Source: Pyrenopolyporus hunteri (Eukaryota > Ascomycota > Sordariomycetes > Xylariales > Hypoxylaceae). From it: 64,000 nt of DNA. Positions 36,781 to 48,043 of the stretch are shown in pieces. The stretch spans positions 434,001 through 498,000 of the forward strand of contig CADCXC010000038.1 in assembly GCA_902806595.1 (NCBI GenBank), written 5' to 3'. The position numbers and the translations under genes were made by a program. The notes under the pieces are model-generated. The model did not search any database. It had not been told where the DNA came from and saw nothing but the letters and a program-made list of their open reading frames with translations. Positions within the stretch are counted from its first letter, which is position 1. Each line of letters starts with the position of its first letter.

Positions 36781-37131
36781 ACGAAACAAAGCCATCACAT
36801 AGGAGCCTATCATTCCACTTTGCTGTCTAAAGGTCTATGCCCTCGAAGCGAAAAAGGACCAGGGTAGTTCTGCGACCACTACCGGAATGCGAGACCGATG
36901 ATAGGTGAGTGCTGTAATGAATCACGCAACAACTAAAGACAGATTTACTAATACTATCACAGGACTTTGATTTGCTGAGGCGGATGATTGTAACTTAGGT
37001 CAAAGGTAATGCTTTAGTTACCGAAAGGGGGGTTTGTCTGCTACCTACAACTCCCTACACCTATCGTTCCAGCCTAAAAGAGTACCACCGATATATCCAT
37101 CGTGCTCCTTCTAACTTCGTAGTAACGGTAT
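36781..37131. other. Convergent 3' spacer, PCC1 / Hsp20
   Basis: 351 bp between converging stops. Nothing else is seen. Confidence 0.55.
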
Positions 37132-38190
37132 CTACTCGATATCAACCTTGTGGATTTGCGTCCACTCCTTCTCGGTCTTCGGGACGGTCACGATTAAAAT
37201 ACCGTTTTCCATCTTAGCCGTAATACCGAGGCCATCGATGTCCTCCTTTTCTTCGCTTCCCACCGGCGGTAGTTTGATGCTTCTCTCAAACATACCAACC
37301 TTCCTCTCGCTCGAAGCCAGGGTCTGGAGGAACTCTTCATTTCCTGGGCGGTGTACGACTCCGGCGATGTTAATCTTTTCGCCGTCCCAACTAACCCCTA
37401 TGTCTTCCTTTAATGCCCCCGGTAGCGATACGTGGAGCACGTACGCCTTCTCGGCGTTGAAGATGTCGACGGGTGGGACGAAAATATCGCCGTGCTGCTC
37501 ATTTGACTCGGCGGAGGGACCGCTACGAGCTTGTTCCATGTAATCCCTGAAGGCTTGAGCGAATGGATGGGCGCCGAGAGCGTGCATCAACGGCCTAAAG
37601 TCCCACGGTCCACTGTAGCTTGGCGGCGTATGCGGTCCGCGTCGACCGCCACGTCCACACCGGCCGCCTCGTCCCCGGCGGGGACCGGATGGATGCGGAT
37701 GGCCACGGTGGAAGGGGGGATGAGAGGGGTGATTCGGCGCTCCTGGTGGCGGGGGACCACTGGGGTGAGCTGGTCCCGGCGGAGGCGGCTGATGATGGGG
37801 GAAAGCTCCGGGTGGTGGGGGAGGCGGCGGGAAGTCGCCGTTCATCGACTCGTCCGGCGTGTGTCTCAGGGTCTCGGGAGAACTCTCCGTTTCGTGATCG
37901 CCTTGGCCTTCCTCCCCGTCCGACTCGGGCGCTTCCCGGCCACGGTGATGGCCGTCTCTGCCGTGCCATCCGGGGGGACCCCACGACCAACCGCCGTTGC
38001 CCCAGCCGCGACCCCAACCGCGACCCATCCAGGGGTCATCGAACTGGGTGGTGTCGAACGGGAACCCTGGAGAGAACTGAGGGCCAAAATTGGCATGGTC
38101 GATACCTACGCCAGTTCTCATGCTGCCCTGCGGACCAGATGATTGCAAGAATTCCCAGATGGGAGCTCGGTTGTTATTGGTGTTTTCCAT
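37132..38190 (-). CDS. Small heat-shock protein, alpha-crystallin domain (Hsp20)
   Basis: ATP-independent holdase chaperone of the Hsp20 family. Intronless, 352 residues, which is long because of a large insert. Residues 1-60 resemble an sHSP N-terminal arm (APIWEFLQSSG, FDDPWMGRGWGRGWG). Residues about 60-215 are extremely Pro/Gly/His/Arg-rich (PPPPPPGAFPHHQPPPPGP, RGRGGRCGRGGRRG). The alpha-crystallin domain spans about 250-348: VPPVDIFNAEKAYVLHVSLP, a broken-up middle with SERKVGMFERSIKLPP, and the diagnostic GILIVTVPK near the end. The start at 38190 fits a TATA box about 85 bp upstream. Heat or stress induction is inferred from family and promoter. It converges with PCC1. A GC-rich intrinsically disordered insert of this size is common in filamentous-fungal members but could affect condensate behaviour. 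Confidence 0.92.
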   Translation of the reverse strand: MENTNNNRAPIWEFLQSSGPQGSMRTGVGIDHANFGPQFSPGFPFDTTQFDDPWMGRGWGRGWGNGGWSWGPPGWHGRDGHHRGREAPESDGEEGQGDHETESSPETLRHTPDESMNGDFPPPPPPPGAFPHHQPPPPGPAHPSGPPPPGAPNHPSHPPFHRGHPHPSGPRRGRGGRCGRGGRRGPHTPPSYSGPWDFRPLMHALGAHPFAQAFRDYMEQARSGPSAESNEQHGDIFVPPVDIFNAEKAYVLHVSLPGALKEDIGVSWDGEKINIAGVVHRPGNEEFLQTLASSERKVGMFERSIKLPPVGSEEKEDIDGLGITAKMENGILIVTVPKTEKEWTQIHKVDIE

Positions 38191-38272
38191 GCTGGACGAT
38201 GATAGATTATAATGCTCAGTACGTTGTTGTTTGAAAAGATATCGACAAGATCCAAAGGGCATTCGATACAGC

Positions 38273-38280
38273 TTTATATA
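38273..38280 (-). promoter_or_regulatory. TATA box of the Hsp20 gene
   Basis: TATATAAA on the minus strand, about 85 bp before the ATG at 38190. It is a good match and position for a stress-inducible fungal promoter. Confidence 0.6.
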
Positions 38281-38419
38281 CACAAGACATCGCAAGGCCC
38301 CGGGGCCGAATGCGTAACATACGACCTACCATGGCGAATAGCTAACGCACCTTAACATGACTAACATGACTTACGGCGTACAAAACAGTCAGCGACGGGT
38401 ACGTAATCCGGTCTCAAAC

Positions 38420-38435
38420 GGAACAAGCTAGAAAG
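38420..38435 (-). promoter_or_regulatory. Heat-shock-element-like site upstream of Hsp20
   Basis: CTTTCTAGCTTGTTCC on the minus strand: two TTC units in correct 10-bp register with a degenerate middle unit (GCT instead of GAA). It is a partial match to the Hsf1 element about 140 bp upstream of the TATA box. Confidence 0.3.
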
Positions 38436-39879
38436 CGCAGCCCTACCTAGGACATAGTAGCCTGGATATCCTTAACGGATACAATCATGATTCTGAGGAT
38501 TGCCACGCGTCCTTACGCAACCAATTCGAGCAATCGAAGAGGGATGGGGTCCGTCGTGATTGGCTAGGCGGCCAAGCCCCGAATCCCGATCCACCTATGG
38601 GGAGGCGGGAGGCAAAAGAATGGGTTCGGCCGCGAGAGATAGGCTCGATACCCGAACCCCGGACCTTTGAGTCCTTTGAATCATATGTTGAGGGTCACAT
38701 TGTCCTGTCTATTGAGCTAGGCAGACGGTGAGTTCGTTATTGCCCACGGAACGGGCTACGTCAGGTTGTCGCCTTCGCAAATCGAGTTTAACGACCGAGC
38801 CGAATACATACCTACCTACCTACCTACATGGGCGTTGTCCTTCTCTCCACTCCTATGCCATATCAACCAATTAAATGTTTGTGATGCGATTTTATTAAAC
38901 TCGTACACTCAAGCCGTACATATGCCGTAAAACAATCGGGCGTAATACTTTCACGCGTAACACAACTGATAATTGTATCAAGGGTTAATAGTTGGAATGA
39001 GCGTCGTATCTGTCGCCGTGTGTCCTGACTTAAGAGTCATTCATGTTGAATTGAGTGCTAAATGACTGCTGAGAATGATGATATAAGATGCGTTGACTCC
39101 AGTGAGAGTTTGATGAAGCCGCATCATAATGCTTGCGAAGTACTTCTCGTTGCGCACAAGCGCATGAAATATGTATCGTGGGGTAACTATAACTCATATT
39201 AAAATGACGGCTTAGGCCTCATCTGAGCCTAACGTCTATAGGCATCCCCCCATAAACGCTGAAATACACATATTGAAGGGCGTGGGAAATGACTGTGACG
39301 CCTCTTGGGTGACGAAAACAGGGATATCCCATCCAAGAAACAATGTTATTGTTAAAAGTACCGTGGCGGTTTTCTTTTTGAGGCTGAAATTCGACTACAT
39401 TTCCCCCTTATACTATTCCGCAGTTACGGGATCGTAAACAAAACTAAGCGGAAGCATGTTTCCTGCATGTAGGGCGTGTTACTGGTTATGTATGCTACGG
39501 CACTTGAGACGATGATAAACACCTTATAACGGGAATGGGGATAATAAAACCTAAGGTTTATGAATTTTGTAAATAGAATGACTACCACATATGAGCCCCT
39601 TTCTTCATGGAAAGCATCCGCTAATTGCTCTTACTTAGGTACCTATATACGGCAGTTACCAAAGTCCAATAGAGAAACGCCCACGAGATTAAGGACGGTT
39701 AGGCGGTATTGTTGTTCTGTGTGGCTGTTTGTTTGCGTAGCGGGCCCCCTAATCACACTGTCTTCCACGATCTGCTGCATAAGTCCCCCAATTATGGGGA
39801 AGAGGGAGCCGACGCAGAACCGCGCATCGATATCATCGATATAGTAAGGTCCATTCAACTATGGTGGGCCGTTCCCCCA

Positions 39880-40451
39880 AAACCGCCAACCCGCCAAAAC
39901 AACTGAAAATTGATGACATAAGCCGTAGAATAATTCTTACATGAAAAAACATTATAATTAATTAAATAAAATAGGTAGAGATATGCGGTTTAAAGATTTA
40001 AATATTTCGAAAGTTAATTAATTTTATTACTATTTTTAATTATTTTATTTATATTTTTAACATTTTAGTTTTAAGGATATTAGTTATTTTATTTATTAAT
40101 ATATAATAAATTATATACGTAATTAATTTTTACTCGTATATTTATTCGATAAATACGTAAATATTTTTTTAAAAAAAATATTATAATTTTATATATAATA
40201 AAATAATATAGGTATATAGTTATAAACTTTTATATAAATTAAATATATGGAAATAACTTTATTATTATTATAATACGTATAGAAAAGTTTTTTTAAAAAC
40301 CCGCTAGTCGCATATTATGTTATCTTTTCTCGCATTATATCATCTTTATTAATACCAGACATGCGATTATGTCATCTTTTTTCTAGTTGTCTATACGCAT
40401 ATATATGGCTTATGTCATCTTTTTTTCAACGTTTTGGCGGGTTGGCGGTTT
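39880..40451. mobile_element. Non-autonomous DNA transposon (MITE) with 45-bp TIRs
   Basis: A 572-bp element bounded by inverted repeats at 39880-39924 and 40407-40451. The outer 21 bp (starting AAACCGCCAACCCGCC) and inner 13 bp (GATGACATAAGCC) match perfectly between the arms, and the 11 bp between them differ, giving 38 of 45 identical. The interior is almost pure A/T, as expected after RIP-type C-to-T mutation or ancient decay, and encodes nothing. The right side carries extra copies of the inner motif (TTATGTCATCTTTT) at 40315-40328, 40335-40348, 40367-40380 and 40410-40423; the left side has one. Such repeated subterminal motifs are typical transposase-binding sites. No clear target-site duplication is seen beyond a possible CA dinucleotide. 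The superfamily is undetermined. Confidence 0.85.
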
Positions 40452-41561
40452 CAAGGCAAATGGCCAGCCGTCTCAACGTAGGTAGGTAGGGTCATACTTA
40501 TAGGTTTTACATGAAACGACTTATCTAATATGCTGGATAATTCCAGAGTCCGGGTTCATTTTATGTAGCCGCCTGCGCTACACCCGATGAGCCACTGCAC
40601 GGATCCTTCATCGTCAAATGAGTGCCGACGGGAACATCCACCATACGAGAACCCCTGTCGCACCCTGATAAAATCATCGAGACCCACGGCCGTGAACTTA
40701 GCTACGATGCGCCGCGCTATGAATATCATGTGCGTTCGGCGAGTCAAAAGATGAAGCGCGGCTGACCTTATTGTCTCTCCATCCACTGCTAGTATTCCCC
40801 CCTATTAGTAGGGCTTGTGAATCATGGTCACGACGTGCTTCAACACATAGGCATTCTAAGAGATCGTAGGTATGAGCTAGCCCTCCGAAGTCGTTAGCGT
40901 GTGGAACAATATCAAGGAAAGTCGGCAGACGCAAAGCCAAACCGGCAAGACTTTCGTACCCATGCAAAGGCGCCGGTTTGTGTGTCGCGCCCTACAGCAG
41001 GTCTCGTCTTTGCATGGGGCTGATTGGGCGCTTGGAAATGCCTTCTGCTTCACCCATATTTCCCTATTTCTTAAGCGCCAGCTCGGAAACAGCCAATGAC
41101 CAGGCCTGTCTTCCAAGCCGCCAAGCTGAGGAGCCCACTGAGTCTGCGGACAAGGGTTGCCTCTTCCCCCTCCATGCCCATACGGCCATACGGCCAGACG
41201 GTTGGTCGCATATCATTGACCTTCTTCCGATGCCATCTTGTCCTTCCGTTAACTCGTTTCACTTGTTAATATCCGTATCGCCTGTATCGTGTATAGGATC
41301 CTTTTCTGTTCTCTTGGTTAAAGCTGTCAGCTCAAAGCTTCACGACGCAAGCTCGAAGCCAATCATCGCCACCCCACCTCGTAGCGATAAGGGCGTACGG
41401 TCACCTGAACATCCTCCAAAAGTTCCCCGGTTGTCGCGAGGCGCCTGTAGATAGGTTTTGCCGGCAGTCTTTCCGTGCGTCATCCCGCGTCTACTGGCTG
41501 GTACTTTCTGCGCCTGTTAGCAGCCTCGCGCTCCACGCACGGCAGAAGGACGTGAAACAGG

Positions 41562-44500
41562 ATGGATCGTCACGGAAGGCCTGAAGAGGAGATGTTCCTC
41601 AATAAGCCTTCCGACGATTGCGACAGTCCCACAGTAGTCGAGCCTCTGAGGATATTCAAACCCCAGAGCCCCAGGCCCGCGTCCGATAAAGGCTCGGATC
41701 GATTCAAATATCCCGCACCGGTGTCTTCCCAGCCCACCTTTCCTCTGCCGCCGGGCGCCTCGAGCTCTGCTGCGCCGCTGCCATACCCTGATGACGACGA
41801 CCATCGCTTTGCCCAGCCCCCCCAGTCGAGCCGACTTCCGTACCCAACCGACGAGCGTCGACCCTCTGGCAGTAGAGTCTACTCGAGCCCGACAATATCT
41901 TCGCGTTCGGACTCCCCTCATGATACGGGCCTGCGATTAGATACGAGCTCTAGCGAGAAACGACCTGGTCTTGCCGAACGACGAGGAACCGCACCCAAGC
42001 CTTTGCCAGGGGCGCTTAGTCCCGCCAGCCCCCAAGCAGACGACGGCGGCCTCTTCGCGAAGCCCCTCGGTAACCAACCGAAACCGGGTGCCGTCTCTTC
42101 CAGCACATCCTTTCCAGATTACCATCAAAAGCCCTACTACCCTCCTCCGAGAGGAAGCTCTACCGGTTCGAGCCCAAGCTCGAACAGCAATGCGCGGCCC
42201 CAAGGGAATGAAGACAACCACCTTAAGATGCCGGATAGTGGCGTGAACCGCTTTGCGTCGACAGCCTCTACGTCGACTACGAGAGCAAGCCGAGGGTCTC
42301 CTCCTCCGCCGGAGACGCCTATCGTAGGGCCAGGAAACACCCCAGAGGGAGGTATCGAGGCAAGGTATGCGGCTGCTGGTATATCCGGGACGGCGACTCT
42401 TAATAGCCTTCAGAGCCCAGCTGCAGCGCAGCGACTGGCACAATATGGACAGCTCCCGGTGGCCCAGCAGCCGGCCCGCCCGTGGACGCCGACGGAGTCC
42501 CCTGATCAACAGCCACATGGACCCCCTACCGTATACCAGGGAGCAAACCCTGTCACCAGCCCTACCGCCTCGACCTTCAGCGCCCAAGCGGCACGACCGT
42601 CGACTAGTAGTGCAAACTCAACCTCGAGCGGCGGGCCGGCGCTCCAAATCAGCGTTCTAGAACAGGACTTCCAACGAATGCAGATGTCGCCGAGCCCTCC
42701 CCCCGCATACTCTAGCATAAACCCTAACGGGAGCTCATCAGCGTATCCCAACGAGAAGCAACGGCCGGCCCAGGCCAGTTCAAGCTCGGCACCAGCCCAA
42801 CCCACCCAAGCGACGTCACCGCCCAAGAAGCAAGCCGAGGCGATAGCGGCAGCAGGGCTCGCGTCTCCAGCTTTGCAACACCCCGGACACCCTGCTTTCG
42901 CGAACGACCCGAGACCAGAGCCCCAGCAAAATGGCGGCCAACAGGCGCAAGTCGTCACTCATACGCCCTCGCCGTTCCAGGGACAGGGGCCTACGTCGCC
43001 GCCGCCGCTACCTGAGGGTTGGATCGCGCATCTCGATCAGAATTCGGGACAGTATTATTACATTCATCTAGCTACGCAAGCGACTCAGTGGGAGTTCCCC
43101 AAGGGTCCGAATCCTATCCATCATGAAACGGCGCCGCTATCTCCGACGGCGTCGACCTACGGCAACCCTCTCGGTTCGCCGATGTTCGGTAAGCAGAGCG
43201 CGTTAGCCTCGCCTATGTTCCCGCCGCAGACCCCCGGCTACGCCGAGAGCATCATGAGCGTCGCGACAGCCACGCCGAGCGCGGCCGGCTTCACGGGGCC
43301 ACCTCCCGGTGCCGGCGTGGACATGTACAAGGTCCAACCGACGAACGGCGTCTACTTCGGCCCGTATCTAAGATATACGAATATGGATATCGAAAAGGGA
43401 ATATGGCTGGGAAGCATTCTCATAGTCACGGACGCTCCTCAGCCGCCTACGATTCACATCCATCTCAGCGTTGACCTATCGCCCAATCCGCGACAGCTGG
43501 TACCTCATTCCATATACACGCATCAGAGGTGGCAGTTCTTCAAGTACGACATCGACTTGCAGATGGGCGAAAGCGGCACCGAGCGGTGGACCTACGCTGT
43601 TACCTCGCACCTCGGCTGCACCCGGTACGAGTTCGTCGTCGCGGGCCGCAGCGAGACGAACTGGCGCTTCATCGCGCACTCGGGCAACGACTTCGCGGCC
43701 AGCACGTCGCAGAGCGAGCGCAGCAAGCTCGGCGGGCTGGGGTTCATGTGGAAGGACGTGCTGCAGAAGAACGTGGACTGCGGGGGCTTCCACGTGCAGC
43801 TCGGCCTGGGCGACCAGATCTACGGCGACCGGCTGTGGAAGGAGGTGCCGCTCCTGAAGCAGTGGCTCGCCATGCCGGGCAAGGATAACAGGAAGAACGC
43901 CGCGTGGACGGCGCGCCACGAGGAGGACGTGTCCCACGCGTACTTCCACTTCTACACGAGCCACTTCGACCAGCCCTTCCTTCGGGAGGCGTTCGCCCAG
44001 ATCCCTCATATCTGCCAGATCGACGACCATGATATGTAAGTCTCTAGATTCCCGAGCTATAGCACACAGGCTATCTATATACTATTATTTGTTGGGATTA
44101 TGGATATGGATGTGAATATGAGTATGAATATATGCTAATTATGTGTCCAGCTTCGACGGCTACGGCTCTTACCCGGACTACATGCAGAACTCGCAGATGT
44201 TCAAGAACATCGGGCGGATCGCGGTGGACATGTACCTGCTCTTCCAGCACCACACGACGCTGGAGCTCCTGCGCAACGTCAGCCACGACCTGGACCTGTT
44301 CACGGTCACGGGCCAGGGCTGGCACTTCATCAAGTACCTCGGCCCGGCCGTGGTGGTGGTCGGCGTCGACCTGCGCTCCGAGCGCACGCAGAACCGCGTC
44401 CTCGCCGGCCCGACCTACCAGGGCCTGTTCCCCAAGGTGGCCATGCTGCCGCCCAGCGTCCAGCACTGCCTGTGGATGCTCTCGGTGCCCATCGTCTACC

Positions 44501-45383
44501 CGCGGCTGGACACGGTCGAGAGCCTGGCGAACACGTTCGCGACGGGCAAGAAGGCCGTCAACACGACTTACAACGTGCTGGGCAAGGTCACCAGCTCGGT
44601 GGCCGGCATCGTCGGCGGCAAGGAGATGGTCGCCCAGGGCTTCAGCCAGGTCAAGAAGGCCGTCGGCAAGTCGGGGCTCATGGGCAACGTCGTCAACCAG
44701 TTCGGAGACCTGGATATCGGCGAGATCCTCAAGGACATGTGGACGCACGACACGAAGGACCTCGAGCGCACGTATCTGATCCGCACGTTGCAGGGCATCT
44801 CGCACCAGAAGGGCCTGCGCATGACCTTCTTGTCCGGAGGTGAGTCTCTTCCCTTTTCCCCTTTTCCAAGATCCAACGTACCCAACTAACACTTACCACC
44901 CCAGACGTCAACGCCGCGGGCGCCGGCCTCGTGCACGACCCCGCGCACCCGAGCGACCACAAGACGATGTACCAGATCATCACGTCGCCGATCGTAGCGG
45001 CCCCCGCGGCGCAGTACATCCTCAAGATGCTGCACAGCAACCGGACGCACTACGTGCCGGCCAACGGGCAGCGGTCGTCGGGCGAGGTCAGCGACACCAA
45101 GGAGGACATGATGGAGATCTTCCACACCGACGCTAGCGGCGCCCCGCGGGAGCTCAAGAAGCTCATGGGCCGCCGCAACTACGTCGCCGTCGTCGCCTAC
45201 GACCCCGACGCCGTGCCCGCCACCCCCTACGGCCCGAACCCCCAGCACCCGAATCAGCTGGCGAACGGCGGCCTGAGCCGCCTGAGCCTGGCCGTCGACT
45301 TCGTGGTCCAGGGCGACGGCGCGTTCACGGCCCCGACGAAGTATGGCCCGGTTATCGTGCCGCACTTGGAGTTTGGGCGGTGA
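41562..45383 (+). CDS. WW domain + PhoD-like metallophosphatase
   Basis: Large fungal protein joining a WW domain to a PhoD/alkaline phosphatase D-like phosphoesterase. Three exons: 41562-44035, 44151-44839 and 44905-45383; 1,213 residues. Both introns (115 and 65 nt) are GT-AG and in phase; the first restores DDHDIFDGYGSYPDYMQ, a conserved metal-site stretch. Residues 1-480 are Ser/Pro/Gln-rich and disordered. The WW domain is at about 484-514 (LPEGWIAHLDQNSGQYYYIHLATQATQWEFP), with both Trp. The phosphatase domain starts at about 590 (YFGPYLRYTNMDIEKGIWLGS) and contains HVQLGLGDQIYGDRLW, a DxxY-type site, and AYFHFYTSHF. No signal peptide is seen, so it is probably intracellular. Substrate unknown. 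The catalytic part is much more GC-rich at third positions than the N terminus. Convergent with phosphomannomutase. Confidence 0.92.
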
Positions 45384-46115
45384 GGTCGGGATGGGTAAGA
45401 GATTTAAGTGAGTATCTAGTTGAGATGTGGTGGGTGAAGGAAGCGACGAAAATATTCCATGCATGATAGGGGTTGAGCTAGTTTACGACGACACGAGCGA
45501 GCGCATGTGTGTTACGCGGTGAAATTTTAGGTGTTAAGCGTTGAATGTCGGTGGAGGGGGAGAGAGTTGAAGAGAATGAGCAAGCGAGCGAGTGAGCAAG
45601 CGAGCAAGCAAGCATAATGTCGTTGTATTCGGGAGGTCCTGCAGGTCGGGGACTGGACTTGTTGGACTTCTTCGAGTATCTGGTACATATATTATAGTAT
45701 AACCTTCAACCTAGGTAGGTAGGTGAAGATAGGAGTTAGGAGGTAGTCATGTCTGAACGAAATCGAATTTATGAAAGAAATCGCTCGATCTATCGACCAA
45801 TCATAAAAGACCTGAAATGTCTCTATAAGTGATGGTAGAGTAATCTTCTTTAATTTTGATATTTACCTATATATTTCGGGACGGGAATCAGCGGATCTAT
45901 ATCGATCAGACGCCTAGGCGCTGTCTACCTCTCCGGAGTCTCCTCTTTTATTCTCTTTAATATCTCGTTCATGCGTGGATGCAGCAGCTGCATCTAGTTG
46001 AATCTCTTAGGGGACTCTTCATATCCTCCTTTTTCACCCGGCTTCTCGCCCTCACCCTCACCCTGTTTCCCACGATTACTACTTCCTCCATTTCGTAACT
46101 TAAGTAATTCGAACC
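45384..46115. other. Convergent 3' spacer, PhoD / PMM
   Basis: 732 bp of non-coding DNA. It contains a GAGC/AAGC-type simple repeat at about 45574-45612 and an AT-rich stretch around 45680-45880. No gene is seen. Confidence 0.55.
45574..45612. repeat. AAGC/GAGC tetranucleotide repeat
   Basis: Tandem 4-bp units (GAGC, AAGC, GAGT) just downstream of the PhoD stop codon, probably in its 3' UTR. Confidence 0.75.
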
Positions 46116-47016
46116 TTAGATATCAAAGGTCTCTTTTATCTGCTTCATGCAGTCCTCGGGGCCCTTGACGGAGTGGCCGATGGTGCGGGGGTCGACGTAG
46201 ATCTCGTAGTCGTTGCCGCCCTTGGCGGTCTTGTCGCCGAAGAAGTGGATCGTCGTGTACTGGATGCCGCCGGGCTTCTTGGCCTCGTCCTCCAGGTGCT
46301 TCAGGCAGTACGTCTTGTCCCAGCCCGTGGGGAACACGTCGAACGAGATCTGCCCGCCGATCGAGAAACTGGACCAATTTAGTCAGCCGCCCCGGATTCA
46401 CTCGCTTCTATTTGGATTTCTTTCTTTTGGAGAGGATTAGGGGGGAGGGGATAACTCACGTCAGGCCCAGGTGCCCAAACCTCTCCCTCATCTTGGCCAC
46501 CATGGTCTCGCGGATCTTGTGCTTCTCGTCGTAGGCCTGGTACTCGTCGCGCTCCTGGGTGCTGGCGTTGCGGCCGATGGGGGAGACGTTGATCATGCCG
46601 TTGCGGAACTCGATGAAGGTGCCGCGCTTGATGGGGATGTCGAGGTCGGCGATGTAGTGCAGGATCCAGTTGGCCAGCTCCTTGTACTGGTCCTCGCCGA
46701 TCCACTTGATGAAGCTGTTGGACGGCAGCTCCGCGCCCATCTTGAAGGCCGTCAGCCCGTTCTCGCTGAAGCAGAAGTCGAACATGGAGGTGACCGGGCG
46801 GTCCGCGGCGCCCAGCTGCTCCTGCTGCTTGGCCAGGTTCGACCCGCCCACGTATCCGATGGCGACCTTCTGCCGCAGCCGCTCGAGGGTCCGCAGCATC
46901 TCGGGCGAGGCCGCGCGACGTGCCGGCGTCAAGGTCTCGTCTACGTCGAAGAGGGCGATGGTGTTCTTGATCGGGCGGTCCTCTAGGGGAGGGTAGGGGG
47001 GAGCGCCGGCGTCCAT
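46116..47016 (-). CDS. SEC53: Phosphomannomutase
   Basis: Converts mannose-6-phosphate to mannose-1-phosphate, feeding GDP-mannose for glycosylation and GPI anchors in the cytosol. Two exons: 47016-46460 and 46368-46116; 269 residues, close to the usual 250-270. The 91-nt intron is GTGAGT...CCAG and in phase. HAD-family signature FDVDETLT with catalytic Asp24 and Asp26 (DVDETLT at 24-30). Further PMM-specific stretches: GYVGGSNLAKQQEQLG, FCFSENGLTAF, KRGTFIEFRNGMINVSPIGR, and in exon 2 GGQISFDVFPTGWDKTYCLKHL and HFFGDKT. The start is the first ATG in frame. A G-rich tract lies about 200 bp upstream. Convergent with the PhoD gene. Confidence 0.95.
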
Positions 47017-47219
47017 GATTATTTCTTCTTCTTTTTATAATAAAGAAACACTACCTAATTAATTATTTGCCTCTTTCCTTTGGTAATTAACTCGGGTACG
47101 ACGATAAGTGAGCGTGGCCGAAATCGATGTAGCAGCGCCTCGGGTGCGTCGACGATGACTGGCGCTCCTCGGATTTTAAGAAGAATGGAACAAAAAGTAA
47201 TCGGACCCCTGAAAATAGA

Positions 47220-47249
47220 GGGGGAGGGGGAGGGGGAGGGGCTGAGGGG
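47220..47249 (+). promoter_or_regulatory. G-quadruplex-capable tract upstream of PMM
   Basis: Five runs of four or five G separated by one to three bases, on the strand that is template for phosphomannomutase, about 205 bp upstream of its ATG. It meets the usual G4 pattern; function is inferred only. Confidence 0.45.
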
Positions 47250-47599
47250 TAGTTCGTGTTAATTCGTTGTCCGTTCGTGTTAAGATGGAGGCGGTCAAGG
47301 ACTAGGGGGGAGATGCACCAATTGAAGCTCGATCTGCCCCATATGCCCCACAACAATTCGACCAACCCCTAGATCTCACCCTGTGTGGTAAGACTTACAG
47401 TAGTAGTCAGGTACCTACGTGTCGAGATAGGGGTCATCCTCGTCCGTATACCTTATATTATACCTTATATATGAATACGCACCTATTTTAATAGGTACAT
47501 ACGCTGCTTTGCTAAATAGGTAGCTGCCTATATTAATCATGTATCATACAGTCTTGTAGATGGTCTCACATTACACGTTTTTTCAAGTCTGTACTAGGT

Positions 47600-47693
47600 G
47601 AGACACTCAATGTAATTTAAATATTCTAATAAAAAGTCGGACTTGAGCATCGTTCGAGATTCATATGGCCCTTTAATGTATCTTGAGTGTCTC
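47600..47693. repeat. Small inverted repeat, 11-bp perfect arms
   Basis: GAGACACTCAA at 47600-47610 and its exact complement TTGAGTGTCTC at 47683-47693 enclose 72 AT-rich bp. It could be a decayed small MITE or a chance hairpin. Confidence 0.4.
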
Positions 47694-48043
47694 GATGTTT
47701 AAACTTACCCCCTTTAATGCCTTAGGAGAGATGATGCTAACATGGATTAGATGAGAGTATCCCCGCAAAGAAGCGAGGCAAAATATGAGCACAGCATATT
47801 GTTTGGTTGGTACTTAGGGGTGAGACAGCATCAATGACACAGCGAAGCCCTATAGTCTCTCATAGAGGCGGAAGCATGTCTAACATGATGTCCGTCCCCA
47901 TATGCGGCATAGCTCTGCGTCTGAAACCACGTTGAAAACCCGGGTTCCCGTTGTAAATGCATCCGTTTCACTCAACCGTATCAATAAAGCTATTTTGAAA
48001 TGATGTCTTCTATCCTAAGGACCGTGGCTAGGCACCTAGGCAC

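Larger units (their letters stand above)
38191..41561. other. Intergenic block between Hsp20 and WW-PhoD, contains a MITE
   Basis: Divergent promoters at both ends. The centre holds the 572-bp inverted-repeat element at 39880-40451. The remaining open frames (such as 40978-41454) are the likely leader of the PhoD gene and show no family resemblance. Confidence 0.55.
47017..48043. other. Spacer between PMM start and CaCA gene end
   Basis: Holds the PMM promoter and leader, a G-run tract (47220-47249), one GGTACCTA unit (47409) and a small AT-rich inverted repeat (47600-47693). No gene is seen. Confidence 0.55.

Noticed and set aside
38650..38735. tRNA-like sequence on the minus strand (TAGCTCAATAGACAGG ... 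GGGGTTCGGGTATC)
   Set aside because: A-box- and B-box-like words are present, but the T stem and acceptor stem do not pair. At best a decayed tRNA relic.
40978..41454. 158-codon plus-strand frame upstream of the PhoD gene
   Set aside because: No conserved features; it lies where the PhoD 5' leader is expected.
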